The notes under the pieces are model-generated. The model ran no database searches. It saw only the letters and a list, made by a program, of their open reading frames with translations, and was not told where the DNA came from. A program made the translations under genes and the position numbers. Positions 53,051 through 63,909 of a DNA stretch of 64,000 nucleotides are shown piece by piece (within the stretch, counting starts at the first letter, position 1; each line of letters starts with the position of its first letter). The stretch is from Dendrobium chrysotoxum (Eukaryota > Streptophyta > Magnoliopsida > Asparagales > Orchidaceae), in assembly GCA_019925795.1 (NCBI GenBank), contig CM034305.1, positions 65,336,573 through 65,400,572 of the forward strand. The letters are read 5' to 3'.

Positions 53051-53121
53051 TTCTCCCGGGGTGGAAAAGAGCTCGACTCCGTCGAGTCCGCACCCCGGGC
53101 AACCATGCTCTGATACCAAAC
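53051..53121 (-). other. 71-bp interior: primer site, hairpin, purine end
   Basis: The entire interior holds the primer site, a nested hairpin (CCCGGGGTG at 53055-53063 with CACCCCGGG at 53091-53099; inner CTCGAC at 53072-53077 with GTCGAG at 53081-53086) and, next to the 3' LTR, GGGAGAA as a possible polypurine tract. The hairpin is the only structure left that could act in packaging or dimerisation; that is inference. Confidence 0.8.
53107..53118 (-). other. Primer-binding site, initiator tRNA-Met
   Basis: On the minus strand this reads TGGTATCAGAGC, the exact common plant initiator-tRNA primer site, three bases after the LTR end CATCA. Confidence 0.92.
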
Positions 53122-54324
53122 TGATGTGAAACGAAAAAGGGGGGGGGGGTTGGGAGAAGAATTTGAGTAGTAAGAGGTCAAGGGAAAGAGGGAATTAATT
53201 CATTGATTAATTATCTTAGGGCAGAAATTAATGAGGGAATTAATTTGGGAGGGAATGAGGGAGAATTTGAATTTCAAACATCCCTTAATGGAGGAAGAAA
53301 TTAAGGGAGAGATGAGAGGGGGGGCAACGGTTTATGGGGGATTAAGGGTTCTTAATTAATGGGGGGAATTAATTAGGGGGAGGATATGGAAAGGGGAAGG
53401 GGCCGGCCATATGGGGGAGAGAGAGAGGTGTCCACATACAATGTATGTGGACCTCAATTAATTGATTGATTGATTACAATAAATCTGATTTTATTCTCAG
53501 ATTTGGGAGAGGAATAAAGAGGTTTCCTAAAATAAATTTCAGATTTAGGAAAGGGAATTTGGAATTCAAATTAAACCTTTTCTAATTCAGATTGTGTCAA
53601 TTTAGGAAGGTGATGAGGTGGCATTTGAGGTGGAAATTGGGTGGGCCTTTGGAGGAGCTGGCGGCTAGGGTGGCTGGGCTGAATTCGGTGGAGGGGAGGG
53701 GGGGGGTGGCAAAAGGGTGCTTGGGGAAGGTTGTGGCCGGCGGGTTGGGAAAGTGGGGAGGAAGGAAGCTTGCCGGCGGGTATGGAGGGATTTTGGCCAG
53801 CATCAAGGGAGGAAGGAGAAAGGTAATTTACGGAAAAGAAAGATACAACAAAGAAACAAAGGATAAAATCGCGAGCCTTGGACTCTTCCGAAGACTGACG
53901 GGTGATGCGTTGCCCTCCCCGAGGGACTTCAATCCACGAGCCCGGACCCATCCCGCGGCTGGTGGAAACAAGGTTGTCCTCCCATAGGACTTCTCCTCTC
54001 CACAACTCACACAGAGATCCGGACAAAGGCTCCAATGAACTCACTAAGAGATCAAGCAAAGAAATCTAAAATTTCATTAATAATTCATCATTCCTCATAC
54101 AAGAGCAAGAGCCTCTATATATAGGCCTAAAGATAAAAGAAACAAAAAAAGACAACATTGCCTCTTGGGCTTACATAAGACAACTCCCTTAAGTAAGGGT
54201 AAAAATGAAAAATTCATAATAGAAATAAAAATTACAAATAACAAATTAAGATAAGGTGGAATGATCTCGGTCGTCGATTGTCGTCTCCTCTTTTGATAAT
54301 CTTCATGATCAGATGTTCGCATCA
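53122..54324 (-). repeat. 5' LTR (sense) of the near-empty element
   Basis: Contains a TATA-like CCTATATATAGAGG (54112-54124 on plus) placing the start of transcription in the middle of the LTR, followed by a leader with GAGTCCAAGGCTCGCG. Nearly the same as the left LTR. Confidence 0.92.
54114..54124 (-). promoter_or_regulatory. TATA box of the near-empty element
   Basis: Minus-strand CCTATATATAG in the sense 5' LTR; the same box is found in the solo LTRs at 59402-59410 and (variant) near 47198. Confidence 0.6.
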
Positions 54325-55110
54325 TCAACATTCTGCAACATAAAGCATTGCAGGTCTCACTACCATCTTATAGAATTTTTCCTTAAGTTTGAGAGGAACA
54401 TTTCTATCACAGAACAAGCCCGATGCAGTCCTCCACTTCAACCATCCAACTTGAATTCTACTAATAATATCCCCATATATTTCACTATCACTTTGAACAA
54501 TAGATCCAAGATATCTAAAACATGTACTCTTATTAATGACTTGATCGCCCAAAGTCACAATCCCCCACTAGATCTATTATTATCAAAATTACACTCCATA
54601 TATTCAGTTTTAGATTTGCTCAAACGAAAGCCTTTAGACTCTAAGGTTGACCTCCATAATTCAAGTTTACCTTTAACTCCCTCTCTAGTCTTATCAACAA
54701 GAAGAATATCATCAGCAAAAAGCATACACCAGGGTACAACATCTTGCAAATGTCTAGTGAGAACATCCATGACTAAAGCAAAAAGATATGGGCTTAAGGC
54801 TAATCCTTGATGTAATCCAACTGAAATAGGAAAATACTTGATCAAACCACCTTGTGTTTGAACACAAGTAACAGCTCCTGCATACATATCCTTAATGACT
54901 TGCATATAAGCATTAATAACCCCTTTCTTATGTAGAACTCTCCATAGCACTTCTCATGAAACTTTATCATATGCTTTCTCTAAATCAATAAAAATCATAC
55001 GTAGATCCTCCTTATTCTCTTTATACTTCATCAAACCTCTCAATAAATGTATAGCTTCCATAGTAGACCTACCTGGCATGAATCCAAATTGATTTTGAGA
55101 AACATTAGTT
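54325..55110 (-). pseudogene. RTE reverse transcriptase fragment
   Basis: Carries RT palm motifs in order: FIDLEKAYD, then GLHQGLALSPYLFALVMDVL, then the catalytic FADD (LFADDILLVD), then the RYLGSIVQSD block. Open frames are 54555-54950 and 54325-54558, separated by a frameshift. The endonuclease and early RT are missing through 5' truncation. The RT would copy LINE RNA at a nick in the target. Confidence 0.88.
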
Positions 55111-55121
55111 ATAAAATAATT

Positions 55122-55802
55122 TCTTTTAAAAAACTAATTAAATATGAAAGCATTTACGTACATTCAATAGCTAATTAGAGAGAGAGCGGCAACTGATATT
55201 ATTTAAAAAAGTAGTATTTAAAATTTTAGTTATTAGATCTATGAATTTATAAGAGTAAAATTTAAATATTAAAATTAGAGAATATTTTAAGTTAGAGATA
55301 AATTATAAAGTATAACAATGAGAATGTAATTATGTAAGTATTAAGCTAACGATGACGGAGTGATGATTAAAATGAATTGTCAAGACATCTGATTTAGAGG
55401 TGAGTATTTATATTCTTAAATTATGGTAGTGGAATGGCCTCTTCTAAATGCATTTATTAGCTTATCAATATTGTAAATTACTTATGTGTTATTTTTAATT
55501 AATGCAATCGATTATATTGGCCTTGACGATATAGATTTACATGCACAAGTCATATTGAAATGATATAAAGCATGCAAATAAAGTTATAAAGTAGAAATGC
55601 TTTCATGTGGATAATTAAATGATGGAACACACCCTCCTATGGCACTGGCTGTGGACACAATGTACTCACGCGTATGAAATAAAAAAACTTATAGAAAAAG
55701 AAACAGAAAAGAGAGTACCTTAATTGATACTATTTAGTTAGTGTCTACTGTGACGGTTGTATTAATTATAGAAAATGTTATGACATGATATGATTATTAC
55801 AT
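55122..55802. other. AT-rich spacer
   Basis: No gene or element ends recognised. Confidence 0.4.
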
Positions 55803-57965
55803 TATGGGCTCTGAAAATTTGCGCTCCAGCCTCCCCTCGCTCGAGGGGTTTTAACGAATTAGGTTATGGGGTAAATTTTAGGAAGGCAAATTGAATTTGT
55901 AGATAAAACACTACCTAGAGATTTCGCCCTCATTTTGCGAGGACTTTAGGATCTGAGTTCTGATTTCCTATAGGCGTAAGCCCCTATAATTAATTACCCC
56001 TCCCGGCAATGAGAGAGAACTTTTGATTAAGGCTAGTCATCAATCAGATACATGCATTTGGAATATATTAGCAGCATGGGTTAATATTTGAGAGTTTGAT
56101 ATTTAAAATTGAAAATTTACCACCTTGCACTTAAAGCAAATGGTTGGGGAATGAATGATGAACCCGATCAAGATCTTATGGTTCCGTCGTCCCGGGCTAT
56201 CGTGGTCCCTAGTCTACTTAGTTAGAGGAGGTAGTCGACCCAACCTGATAGAAGGATCCATAGGTTGTTTCGTCCAATGGTACCTTGTAGACCTAGGGTG
56301 GATGTTTGTCTAAGAGGACAAATTTGAATCCATCTTAGCTGACAGAGAGCTTTGTGCCCTATCGATTATATTCTATTGATTCATACCTCAAAGATTTAGT
56401 GCTATTGGGGAGCTTACGGACGTTGGCCATAACCGTAATTTGGTGGTGTCATTTGACGGCAAACCACCAAGTTCAGAAGGCCCTGGTCATAACAGTTTAC
56501 CTGCGGTGCCATTTGGCGGTAAAATGGTCGGTTAGAGGACACGTGCTACGTCCTTGCTGGCAAGAGACTGTTTAAGAATGAATCCTAGTGATATTCTCGA
56601 CCAGACATTAGCTCCTTATGAGCTAAAGTGTATTTTCAAATTTGTCCACCTCGGCAAACTGTTGCAGATGATGAATGGATTTTGCTTTAAGTGGTTGATG
56701 ATTAATTTCAATTATAAATATTTTTAAGTCTTAGTATTTTTGGATTTTGGATTTCATATGGGCATTTGGGGTATTTGCTTAAATGTTTGAGATTAACTCT
56801 TCCAGTTGAGATCTACGTTCAACATGGCCATCATCGGGGTATTATTGGGCAATTTCATTTATGAATTGTACCTTGCCGACTCTGTCTACTTATCGATAGA
56901 TGATCGGATTCGTCGCCGGCTTTAGATTTTTATTAGTGATTTTTTCTTATTATAGACCTTCAAGGCCTAACATGAACATATAAAACAAATATCCCGATCG
57001 ATACCGCGACTGTAAATTTGTTTGATAGTTCGAGCCGTGTCGACTCCTATTTACCCACATAGAATGATCGGGCTTGAACTAAAATTTATTGTCTGACCTG
57101 CGTAGCATCCCTAAACGTCACGTGTGCACTCATAGCACGCTCGTCGGGGCCCATGCAGGTGTTTAGGGGGTATTTTGTAATTATCTGTCAAACCTTATCG
57201 ACTCTATCTAATTTCCAATAGAGGATCAGGTTCATTGTCAGTTTTATGCTTTTACTTATTGAATTTTCTTTATTATAGAATTTGAAGGTCTCATATGAAC
57301 GTTTAAAATAGATATCTCGGTCAACAGCGTGACCGTATATTTGTTTAATAGTTCGAGCCGTGTCGACTCATATCTGCTCGCATAGAAGGATCAGGCTTAA
57401 ATTTGGATTCATTGTTTGACCCGTGCAGCATCCTCAGACGTCACGTGTGTACCCTTAACATACTCGGCGGGGCCCATGCGGGTGTTTGATCACACATGCA
57501 TTTCTCTATGTTTGTGTGTATAAATATTAAAGTGCATGTGTTGGAGCATTTTAAAATATTTGCAACCGATCAGTTGTGCGGGCAACTATCGTTTAAGTGT
57601 GCACATCATTTCATTTGAGGGCTTATACATGCTTATTGTCCACTTGTATAAGTGTTGTGGATCTGGTGGTGTGTCATCGTAGCATGTAGACGCTGGTGAT
57701 TTTTACCATCGATTCCCTGCTTTTGCTTATAGGTGAATTGTAGCATCATGGATTGAGTTCTTTGCTGCTTCTTGAAGATGAGTTGTTGAGAAATGAGCAG
57801 GGCTTCATTTATGAATTTATGCACTCCTTTTGTCTGCTTGTATACAAGTTGCGAATCCGGTGGCATAGCGTCGTACTGCGGGGTTTCCGCTGAATTGTAC
57901 AGGTAAGCATTGCTTTGTATAGGTAGACTATCGTGCACTAACGAGTCTCCTGTTATTACCTGTAG
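55803..57965 (+). mobile_element. 4.7 kb LTR family, copy 3 (left 2.2 kb)
   Basis: Starts near TATGGGCTCTGAAAATTTGC and follows copies 1 and 2 block by block: GAGATTTCGCCCTCATTTTG, GTCCCGGGCTATCGTGGTCC-like, GGTGCCATTTGGCGG, and two CACGTGTG units near 57118 and 57438. It breaks off around 57965 where chromovirus B begins; its right half should follow B outside the window. Confidence 0.78.
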
Positions 57966-58473
57966 ATGGTGACATCTATTAGAGGTCTATTAGACCGGCC
58001 CAAGAGGGGTCGGCTGAACTGGTCCATACTGGACCAGTTCTCGTCTATAGGAGGTGGGCCAAGGGGGCAGAACCAAGGAGAGGGGGGCGGCTAAGTGGGT
58101 AGGGCCCTTGCACTAATAAAGTTTTGGGTTGGAGGAAAAATTTAAATTAGGGGCTGTTTAGAGATTAATCAATTGTCATTTTGCTTTAATTAGTTTTTTC
58201 TTGCTAAGGTTAGGGTGATCTTGAATTAAATCTAAAATTTGAGATCTTGGTGTGATTTTTAGGCTCTAGACTTCGGCTAGAGATTTGAAGAGTTGAATCT
58301 ACCTCTCGAATTGAAGATTCATTGTATCGGGTTGTTCCTTTTTCTCGTATTGTTGAATTTCAAGTATTTTTTCTCCCTTATTTCTCTGCAGATCTTGAGA
58401 ATTTTGCACTGTTCTTGTCTAATATCTCTGAAATTCAGTAGATTTCTGTATTGATGGTGGCTATTTTCTATCA
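57966..58473 (+). repeat. 5' LTR of element B
   Basis: Ends GGCTATTTTCTATCA directly before the primer site. It includes TTGCACTAATAAAG (TATA-like) and GGCTGTTTAGAGATTAATCA, similar to the LTR of copy A. The start is uncertain: TGGTGACATC at 57966 is the best candidate. Confidence 0.65.
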
Positions 58474-58476
58474 AAG

Positions 58477-58488
58477 TGGCATTAGAGC
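58477..58488 (+). other. Primer-binding site of element B
   Basis: TGGCATTAGAGC, two mismatches from the initiator-tRNA site TGGTATCAGAGC; one change is C to T. Confidence 0.8.
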
Positions 58489-58620
58489 ATGTTGATCTAA
58501 GGGGAACCAATAGCCGGAAGGAAAGTAGAAGTTTTGGAGGGAGAATTAGGTCAATTAAAATAAGATTTTGAAGAGAAAATTTCTAATTTTTAGAATCAGT
58601 TTGCATCCGTCAATGAAAAG

Positions 58621-59211
58621 ATGGAAGGAAGGTTCGCCGTCGTAGAAGACATGCTGAAGAAACTACTTGAAGCCAAACCCAATCTGGCGACATCTAAACC
58701 GAAGGAAACCACCGACGGCCATAGGAGAGGTGGAAACCCAAACCCATTTAGGAGAAGGGAAAATCAAGAAGTGGAGATTCTGGATGCAGGAGACGGAATG
58801 CCTCCGCTAGAGCCCCTTTCTAGGGAGGAGATAAGTAGCGGGTACGAATGAAGGGGTGCTGATTTTGTAAGAAGAGGAGTGGAATATGAACACTGGGGTG
58901 CTAATTTTGAAAGAATAAAGGCAGATTTTGAAGAGGGCTTTGGGTTTGAGCGCCGAAGGGAAGATCATGACACTTGGGGAGAACCTCCTTTGCGAGGAAT
59001 GGGTGGCTATGGAGGATTCAGGGGAAACGAAGGTTACCCGAGAGTAAGGAAACTGAAGATGCCTATCTTTGAGGGCGAAGATGCCCATGGGTGGATATAC
59101 AAGGTGGAAATGTATTTTGCAGTAAATGGGTTGACAGAGAATGAGAAATTGACAGCGGCAGGACTTTGTTTGGAGGGGAAGGCATTGGCCTGGTACCATT
59201 GGAGGGATATG
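58621..59211 (+). pseudogene. Gag N-terminal part (element B)
   Basis: Starts MEGRFAVVEDMLKKLLEAKP; a TGA (CGA to TGA type) closes the first 77 codons, and the frame continues to PRVRKLKMPIFEGEDAHGWI, then TAAGLCLEGKALAWYHWRDM. The second half is the start of the retrotransposon gag domain. It is cut within the codons after WRDM by a solo LTR and continues at 60411 with RQPIRSWREF. Confidence 0.85.
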
Positions 59212-60410
59212 TGATGTGGACATCCAACCGTCCATGTCTATTCGAGGAGCTAAAAATCGACGGCCGTGATCGTCCCACGTTATCTTAAATTTTATTTGTA
59301 ATTTTTATTTTTATTATGAATTTTTCATTTTTATCCTTACTTAAGAGGGTCTTCCAATGTAAGCCCTAGGGGCATATGTGTCTTGTTTTAATTTCTTAGG
59401 CCTATATATAGAGGCCCTTGCTTGTGTAATGCAATGAAGGATTATTAATAAAATTTTGTGTTTACACTTGTGTTCTTTGGAGAGAACGTTAGTGAGATTC
59501 CTATGGAAGGGAATCGGAGTTTCCACCAGCTCAAGGATGGGTCCGGGCTCGTGGCTTGAAGTCCCTTGGAGAAGGGCAATGTATCACCCGTCAGTTTTCG
59601 GAAGAGTCCAAGGCTCGTAGTTTATCTTTTATTTTTTTGTTTCTTTGTTTGTGTTCCTCATTGTTTTTCCTATTCACCATCTCCATCCTCTCCCTACTTC
59701 CACCAAACCAGCCCCCCCTTTTTTTTCTCTCCAATCCCGCCGGCTTCATCCCATCCTCCACCCAAACCCGCCGCCCCCTCCACCACAAACCCTTAATTTC
59801 AATTTTCAATTTTCAAATTCCCTCTTGATTACCTTCCTAAATTAGATTTTGTTAATTTAGAAAGTCATTCAATTTTGAGTTCAAATAAATTTGAATTTCA
59901 AAATATTTCCAATTTAATAAATTCTCATTAGGGAGCCTCCTCCAATTACTCCCAATTTGAAATTAATTTCAGTTTATTTTTCCAATCTCATTTAATGCTT
60001 GATCCACATACATCGAATTTGGACATCTCTCCCCCTCCTTCTTTGGCCGGCCCCCCTTTTTCTCACATATTAATTAATTCCCCTCAATTAATGCTCTCAA
60101 TCAATTCCCTTTCCCTCTAAAATTTATTCTTTCCTAAATCATTTAGCTTAATTTTGGAAAGCCTCCTTCAATCAAGGATATGATAAATCTGAAATTAATT
60201 AGGAATCAATTCGAATTTCACATTCAACGAACCTGGACACTCTCTCTCCTCTCCCTCTCTAGGCCGACCCCTCCCCCCTCTCTCCAATCAACTTAATTCT
60301 CATTAATTCCCCCCTCTTAATTGATTAATTTTCTAATTGGATATCCCATTATGGGAATTAATTAATTCAAAATTTCAAATGACATGCTCCCCCATATCCA
60401 TTCTACATCA
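59212..60410 (+). mobile_element. Solo LTR of the TGATG family inside gag of element B
   Basis: TGATGTGGACATCCAACCGT to CATTCTACATCA, 1199 bp, flanked by ATATG (59207-59211 and 60411-60415). Removing one ATATG and the LTR restores the gag frame of B at this point, so the insertion is precise. TATA-like CCTATATATAGAGG near 59401. No interior or second LTR remains, so it arose by LTR-LTR recombination. Confidence 0.93.
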
Positions 60411-60956
60411 ATATGAGGCAACCCATTCGGAGTTGGAGGGAGTTCAAGGACTGTTTACTAGAACGTTTCCGAACCAGTAGGGGAGGGGACCACCATCTTT
60501 TTAGCTCCCAAGGGACCCGCACCCGGGAGTTTGGGGGATTTGGGAGAAATTTCAAGAAGCTTACTGAGAAAGAGTTGCAGGAGAAGAGGGCAAGGGGGTT
60601 GTGCTTCAGATGTGACGAGAAGAACACGCCAGGGTATAGATGTAAGGACCGAACTCTTCAGGTTCTCACCGTTTGTGATGATGAGGAAGCTGAAGAAAGA
60701 GGTGAGAGTGGACCAATAGTGGAGGAAGAGCAGAAGCTACATCTAGACATGGCGGAAGTCTCTCTGAACTCAGTGGTGGGATTCACCCTAAATCACGCCA
60801 AGAAAGTGAAGGGAGAGATAGTTGATAAAGAGGTGGTGGTGCTGATCGAGAGTGGGATGACCCACAATTTCATCTCCAATCAGATTATAGATCTGTTGGG
60901 GGTGAAATTAGTGGATACTGGGGGCTATGGGGTGATGATGGGCACGAGGAAGGTGT
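60411..60956 (+). pseudogene. Gag C-terminal part and protease (element B)
   Basis: Begins within RQPIRSWREFKDCLLERF, then jumps from TSRGGD to HHLFSSQG, a deletion of roughly 300 bp compared with copy A. The zinc knuckle is CFRCDEKNTPGYRC, with Tyr in place of the usual His. The protease motif reads VVLIESGMTHNFIS: the catalytic DSG is ESG, expected to be inactive. It ends at a TAG. Confidence 0.85.
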
Positions 60957-61404
60957 AGATGGGTAGAGGAGTATGTAGGGGAGTAGTGCTGGCTATTCAG
61001 GTGCGGGATGATTTTCTTCCATTGAAGTTGGAAAGCATTGACGTCATCCTGGGGATGAAGTGGCCGCAAACTTTGGGAGATACAAAGGTCAATTGAGGAG
61101 CACTGAGGATGGAACTTGAGGTGGAGGGAAAGTGGATGATGATCCAGGGAGATGCAGGATTATCTAGAGCCATGGTGTCCCTCAAGGCCATGGTTAGGAT
61201 CATATAGGAGGTGGGGGGAGAAATTCTGGTGGAACTCCAGGGGGGAGAGATTCTGGTGGAACTCCAGAGCTTAGAAGGGATGAAATTGGAGGCAGAGAGA
61301 GACATTCCCTTGTCAGTGCAACCGCTTATTCAACAGTTCAAGGGGGTTTTTAACCACCCAAGGCCTACCCCCACAAAGGGAGATGGAGCACGTCATTACC
61401 TTGA

Positions 61405-62301
61405 ATGAGGGGGTGTTACCGATCAGTGTATAGCCGTACCGCTATCCTCAAGATTCAGAAGGATGAGATAGAGAAGCTGATCCGTAAGATGTTGGAGGCG
61501 GGGATCATCAGGCCAAGTGTGAGTCCTTTCTCTAGTCCAATCTTACTGGTTAAGAAGAAGGATGAGAGCTGGAGGTTTTGTGTAGATTACAAGGCCTTGA
61601 ATAAGGAGATTGTGCCGAATAAGTTTCCTATTCCTGTGATTGATGAGCTACTGAATGTGCTGTATGGAGCAGTGGTGGTTTCCAAGTTGGACTTGAAGTT
61701 GTGCTACCATCAAATCAGAATGAAAGAGGAAGATATTTAGAAGATGGCTTTTAGGACACACGAGGGGCACTACGAGTTTTTGGTGATGCCTTTTGAGCTT
61801 ATTAACGCCCCTGCTATTTTTCAGTCCCTAATGAACAGGGTGTTCCGGCCGTACCTCCGAAAGTTTGTCTTATTCTTCATTGATGACATATTGGTGTACA
61901 ACATAATCGAAGGGAAGCATCTGGAACATTTGAGGGTGGTGTTTGAAGTCCTACAGGAACATCAGTTAAGGGCCAATATGAAGAAGTGCAGCTTCGCAAA
62001 GGCTATGGTGGAGTACTTAGGGCACGTGGTATCATGTGAAGGGGTGGCAGCTGATCAAGCCAAAATTGAAGCAATGCAGAAGTGGCCTCTACCTAAGAAC
62101 TTAAGAGAGCTGAGGGGTTACCTAGGATTGACAAGTTACTACCGAGGGTTTGTGAAGGGGTACAACAACATAGCCTGGCCTTTGACAGAGCGGTTAATGA
62201 AGGATAGCTTATTGTGGGGAGAAGCGGCTACCCAAGCTTTTGAGAGACTGAAGAAGGCTATGACCACAATACTAGTTTTGGCCTTACCAGATTTCAGTTA
62301 G
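61405..62301 (+). pseudogene. Reverse transcriptase (element B)
   Basis: RT motifs in order: LEAGIIRPSVSPFSSPILLV, WRFCVDYKALNKEIVPNKFP, then KMAFRTHEGHYEFLVMPFEL, the catalytic FFIDDILVY, and KCSFAKAMVEYLGHVVS, then LPKNLRELRGYLGLTSYYRG. A TAG at 61738-61740 replaces a Trp/Lys-adjacent codon, and a TAG ends the block at 62299. Apart from the stops the domain is well preserved. Confidence 0.9.
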
Positions 62302-62640
62302 ACTTTTGTGGTGGAGACAAATGCATCCAGATATGGGTTGGGCACGGTGCTGATGCAGAATCATAAACCCATAGCCTACTTCAGTCAGGTTTTGACAGCT
62401 CAAGTTAGGCTGAAGTCTGTATATGAAAGAGAATTGATGGCCATCATGTTAGCCATTCAAAAGTGGCATCCATACCTGTTGGGTCGGCACTTCATCGTCA
62501 GGGCAGATCAAAGGAGTTTAAAATATCTGTTTGAGCAGAGAATGGTGACTGAAGAACATCAGAGGTGGCTGTCCAAACTCTTTGGATATGATTTTGAGAT
62601 CCAGTACCAACCAGGTGTGGTGGGGGGCGGCTGGAGATGA
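62302..62640 (+). pseudogene. RNase H (element B)
   Basis: VVETNASRYGLGTVLMQ, KPIAYFSQVL, YERELMAIMLAIQKWHPYLL and RADQRSLKYLFEQR. The catalytic Asp in T-D-A-S is Asn, as in copy A. It ends early at QYQPGVVGGGWR, where about 40 bp coding the ENKAANALSR link in copy A are missing. Confidence 0.85.
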
Positions 62641-63909
62641 CCATTTCAGTACCCCTGATGGTGGATTGGGGGGCTTTTAAGGAAGATAGTGTGCAGGACA
62701 AGGAGTTGAAGAATATTCGGATGGACTTGCTAAAGGATAGAAGCAGCCAACTAGGCTACTCCCTGGAGGGAGAGAGGCTATTGTACGAAGGGAGATATGT
62801 GACGAACCTCCATCCATATTCCCCACCTACTATAGGAGTTCCATGGGAGTGCGGTTAGAGGCCATTTCGGGGTACAGAAGGCAAGCGGTTGAATTATACT
62901 GGAAGGGTATGCATAAGGATGTGGAGGAGATGGTGGCGAGGTGTGCCAGAGAAACAAGTACATGGCTATAGCTCCAGGGGGGTTACTGCAACCCTTAGAA
63001 CTTCCAAACAGGGTATGGGAGGAAGTGTCCATGGATTTCATAGATGGCATACCACGATCTGAGGGATTCACAGTCATTATGGTGGTGGTTGACAGGCTGA
63101 GTAAATATGCGCATTTCATTCCCTTATGACACCACTACACCACAGTTACAATGGTTGCAGCATTCATCAGAGAGATGGTTAGATTGCACGGGATTCTAGA
63201 GTCAATAGTTTCTGACCGAGATAAGGTCTTTCTTAGCCAGTTTTAGAGGGAGTTGTTCAGGTTGCAAGGTACAGTTCTTAAGAGAAGCACTACCTATCAC
63301 CCTCAGACAGACGGTCAAATGGAGATAGTCAACAGAAGCCTGGAGACTTACTTGAGGTATTTTGCTTCTGAAACACCACGGATGTGGGCCAAGTGGTTAG
63401 TATGGGCCAAAAAATTGGTACAATACATCGTACCACTCAGCTTCTCAGATGACCCCTTTTAAAGTATTGTACGGAAGGGACCCCCCACACTTGATATATT
63501 TTGGGCAAGGAAGCACACCAGTCTTGTCAGTGGAGCAATACTTGGAGAAAAGGGATATGATGCTAGAGGAATTAAAGAGGCATCTATTGCGGGCACAACA
63601 GATAATGAAGAAGCAGGTAGATGCAAATAGGAGAGACATTCATTTCAAAGTGGGGGAGAGGTTGTTCTTAAAACTACGACCCTACAGACAGAAGATGATG
63701 GCCACATGAGGAACGCGAAATTGGCCCAAAGGTATTACGGACCCTACGAGATAGTGGAAAGGATTGGAGCTGTGGCGTACCGGTTGAAGTTATCCCCGAC
63801 CGCCACCATATACCCAGTATTCCATGTGTCACGGTTGAGAAAAACTCTAGGGGAGCATGCAGTTAGTGTAGAGTTACCGGCGACTATTAGTTTGTGGGCT
63901 GGTTATTGA
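62637..63909 (+). pseudogene. Integrase (element B), chromodomain lost
   Basis: Pieces in several frames: ISVPLMVDWGAFKEDS, then LSKYAHFIPL and VWEEVSMDFIDGIPRSEGFT (first catalytic Asp), TYHPQTDGQMEIVNRSLETY (the region of the catalytic Glu), FKVLYGRDPP, and finally YYGPYEIVERIGAVAYRLKL and IYPVFHVSRLRKTLGEHAVS. After ELPATI the sequence departs from copy A and stops, without the chromodomain. Stops at 63127 and 63244 and frameshifts make it non-functional. Confidence 0.85.

Larger units (their letters stand above)
51834..54324 (-). mobile_element. LTR element with a 71-bp interior (TGATG family)
   Basis: Two LTRs, 51834-53050 (1217 bp) and 53122-54324 (1203 bp), almost identical, flank only 71 bp. 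TCAAC at 51829-51833 and 54325-54329 is the target duplication within the RTE LINE. Sense is minus, because the initiator-tRNA-type primer site adjoins the right LTR. No coding capacity: it would need proteins from another element. LTR differences are few substitutions plus small indels in repeats, so it is young. Confidence 0.92.
51430..55113 (-). mobile_element. 5'-truncated RTE LINE, split by an LTR element
   Basis: Minus-strand pieces 55113-54330 and 51828-51430 join into one RTE-type reverse transcriptase end: QFGFMPGRSTMEAIHLLRGL, IFIDLEKAYDKVS, then FADDILLVD, then RTASGLFCDRNVPLKLKEKF, then RLRWFGHIKRRLSDDQVRKV, with a terminal (CAA)n on the plus strand. AAATAATT occurs at 51422-51429 and 55114-55121, a possible target duplication. 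It has an in-frame TGA after AYDKVS. The 2.5 kb element at 51834 interrupts it exactly. Confidence 0.88.

Noticed and set aside
52324..54059. Several ORFs in both LTR copies (for example 131 and 162 codons)
   Set aside because: The same frames occur in both LTRs, are purine-biased and without recognised domains; they are LTR sequence.
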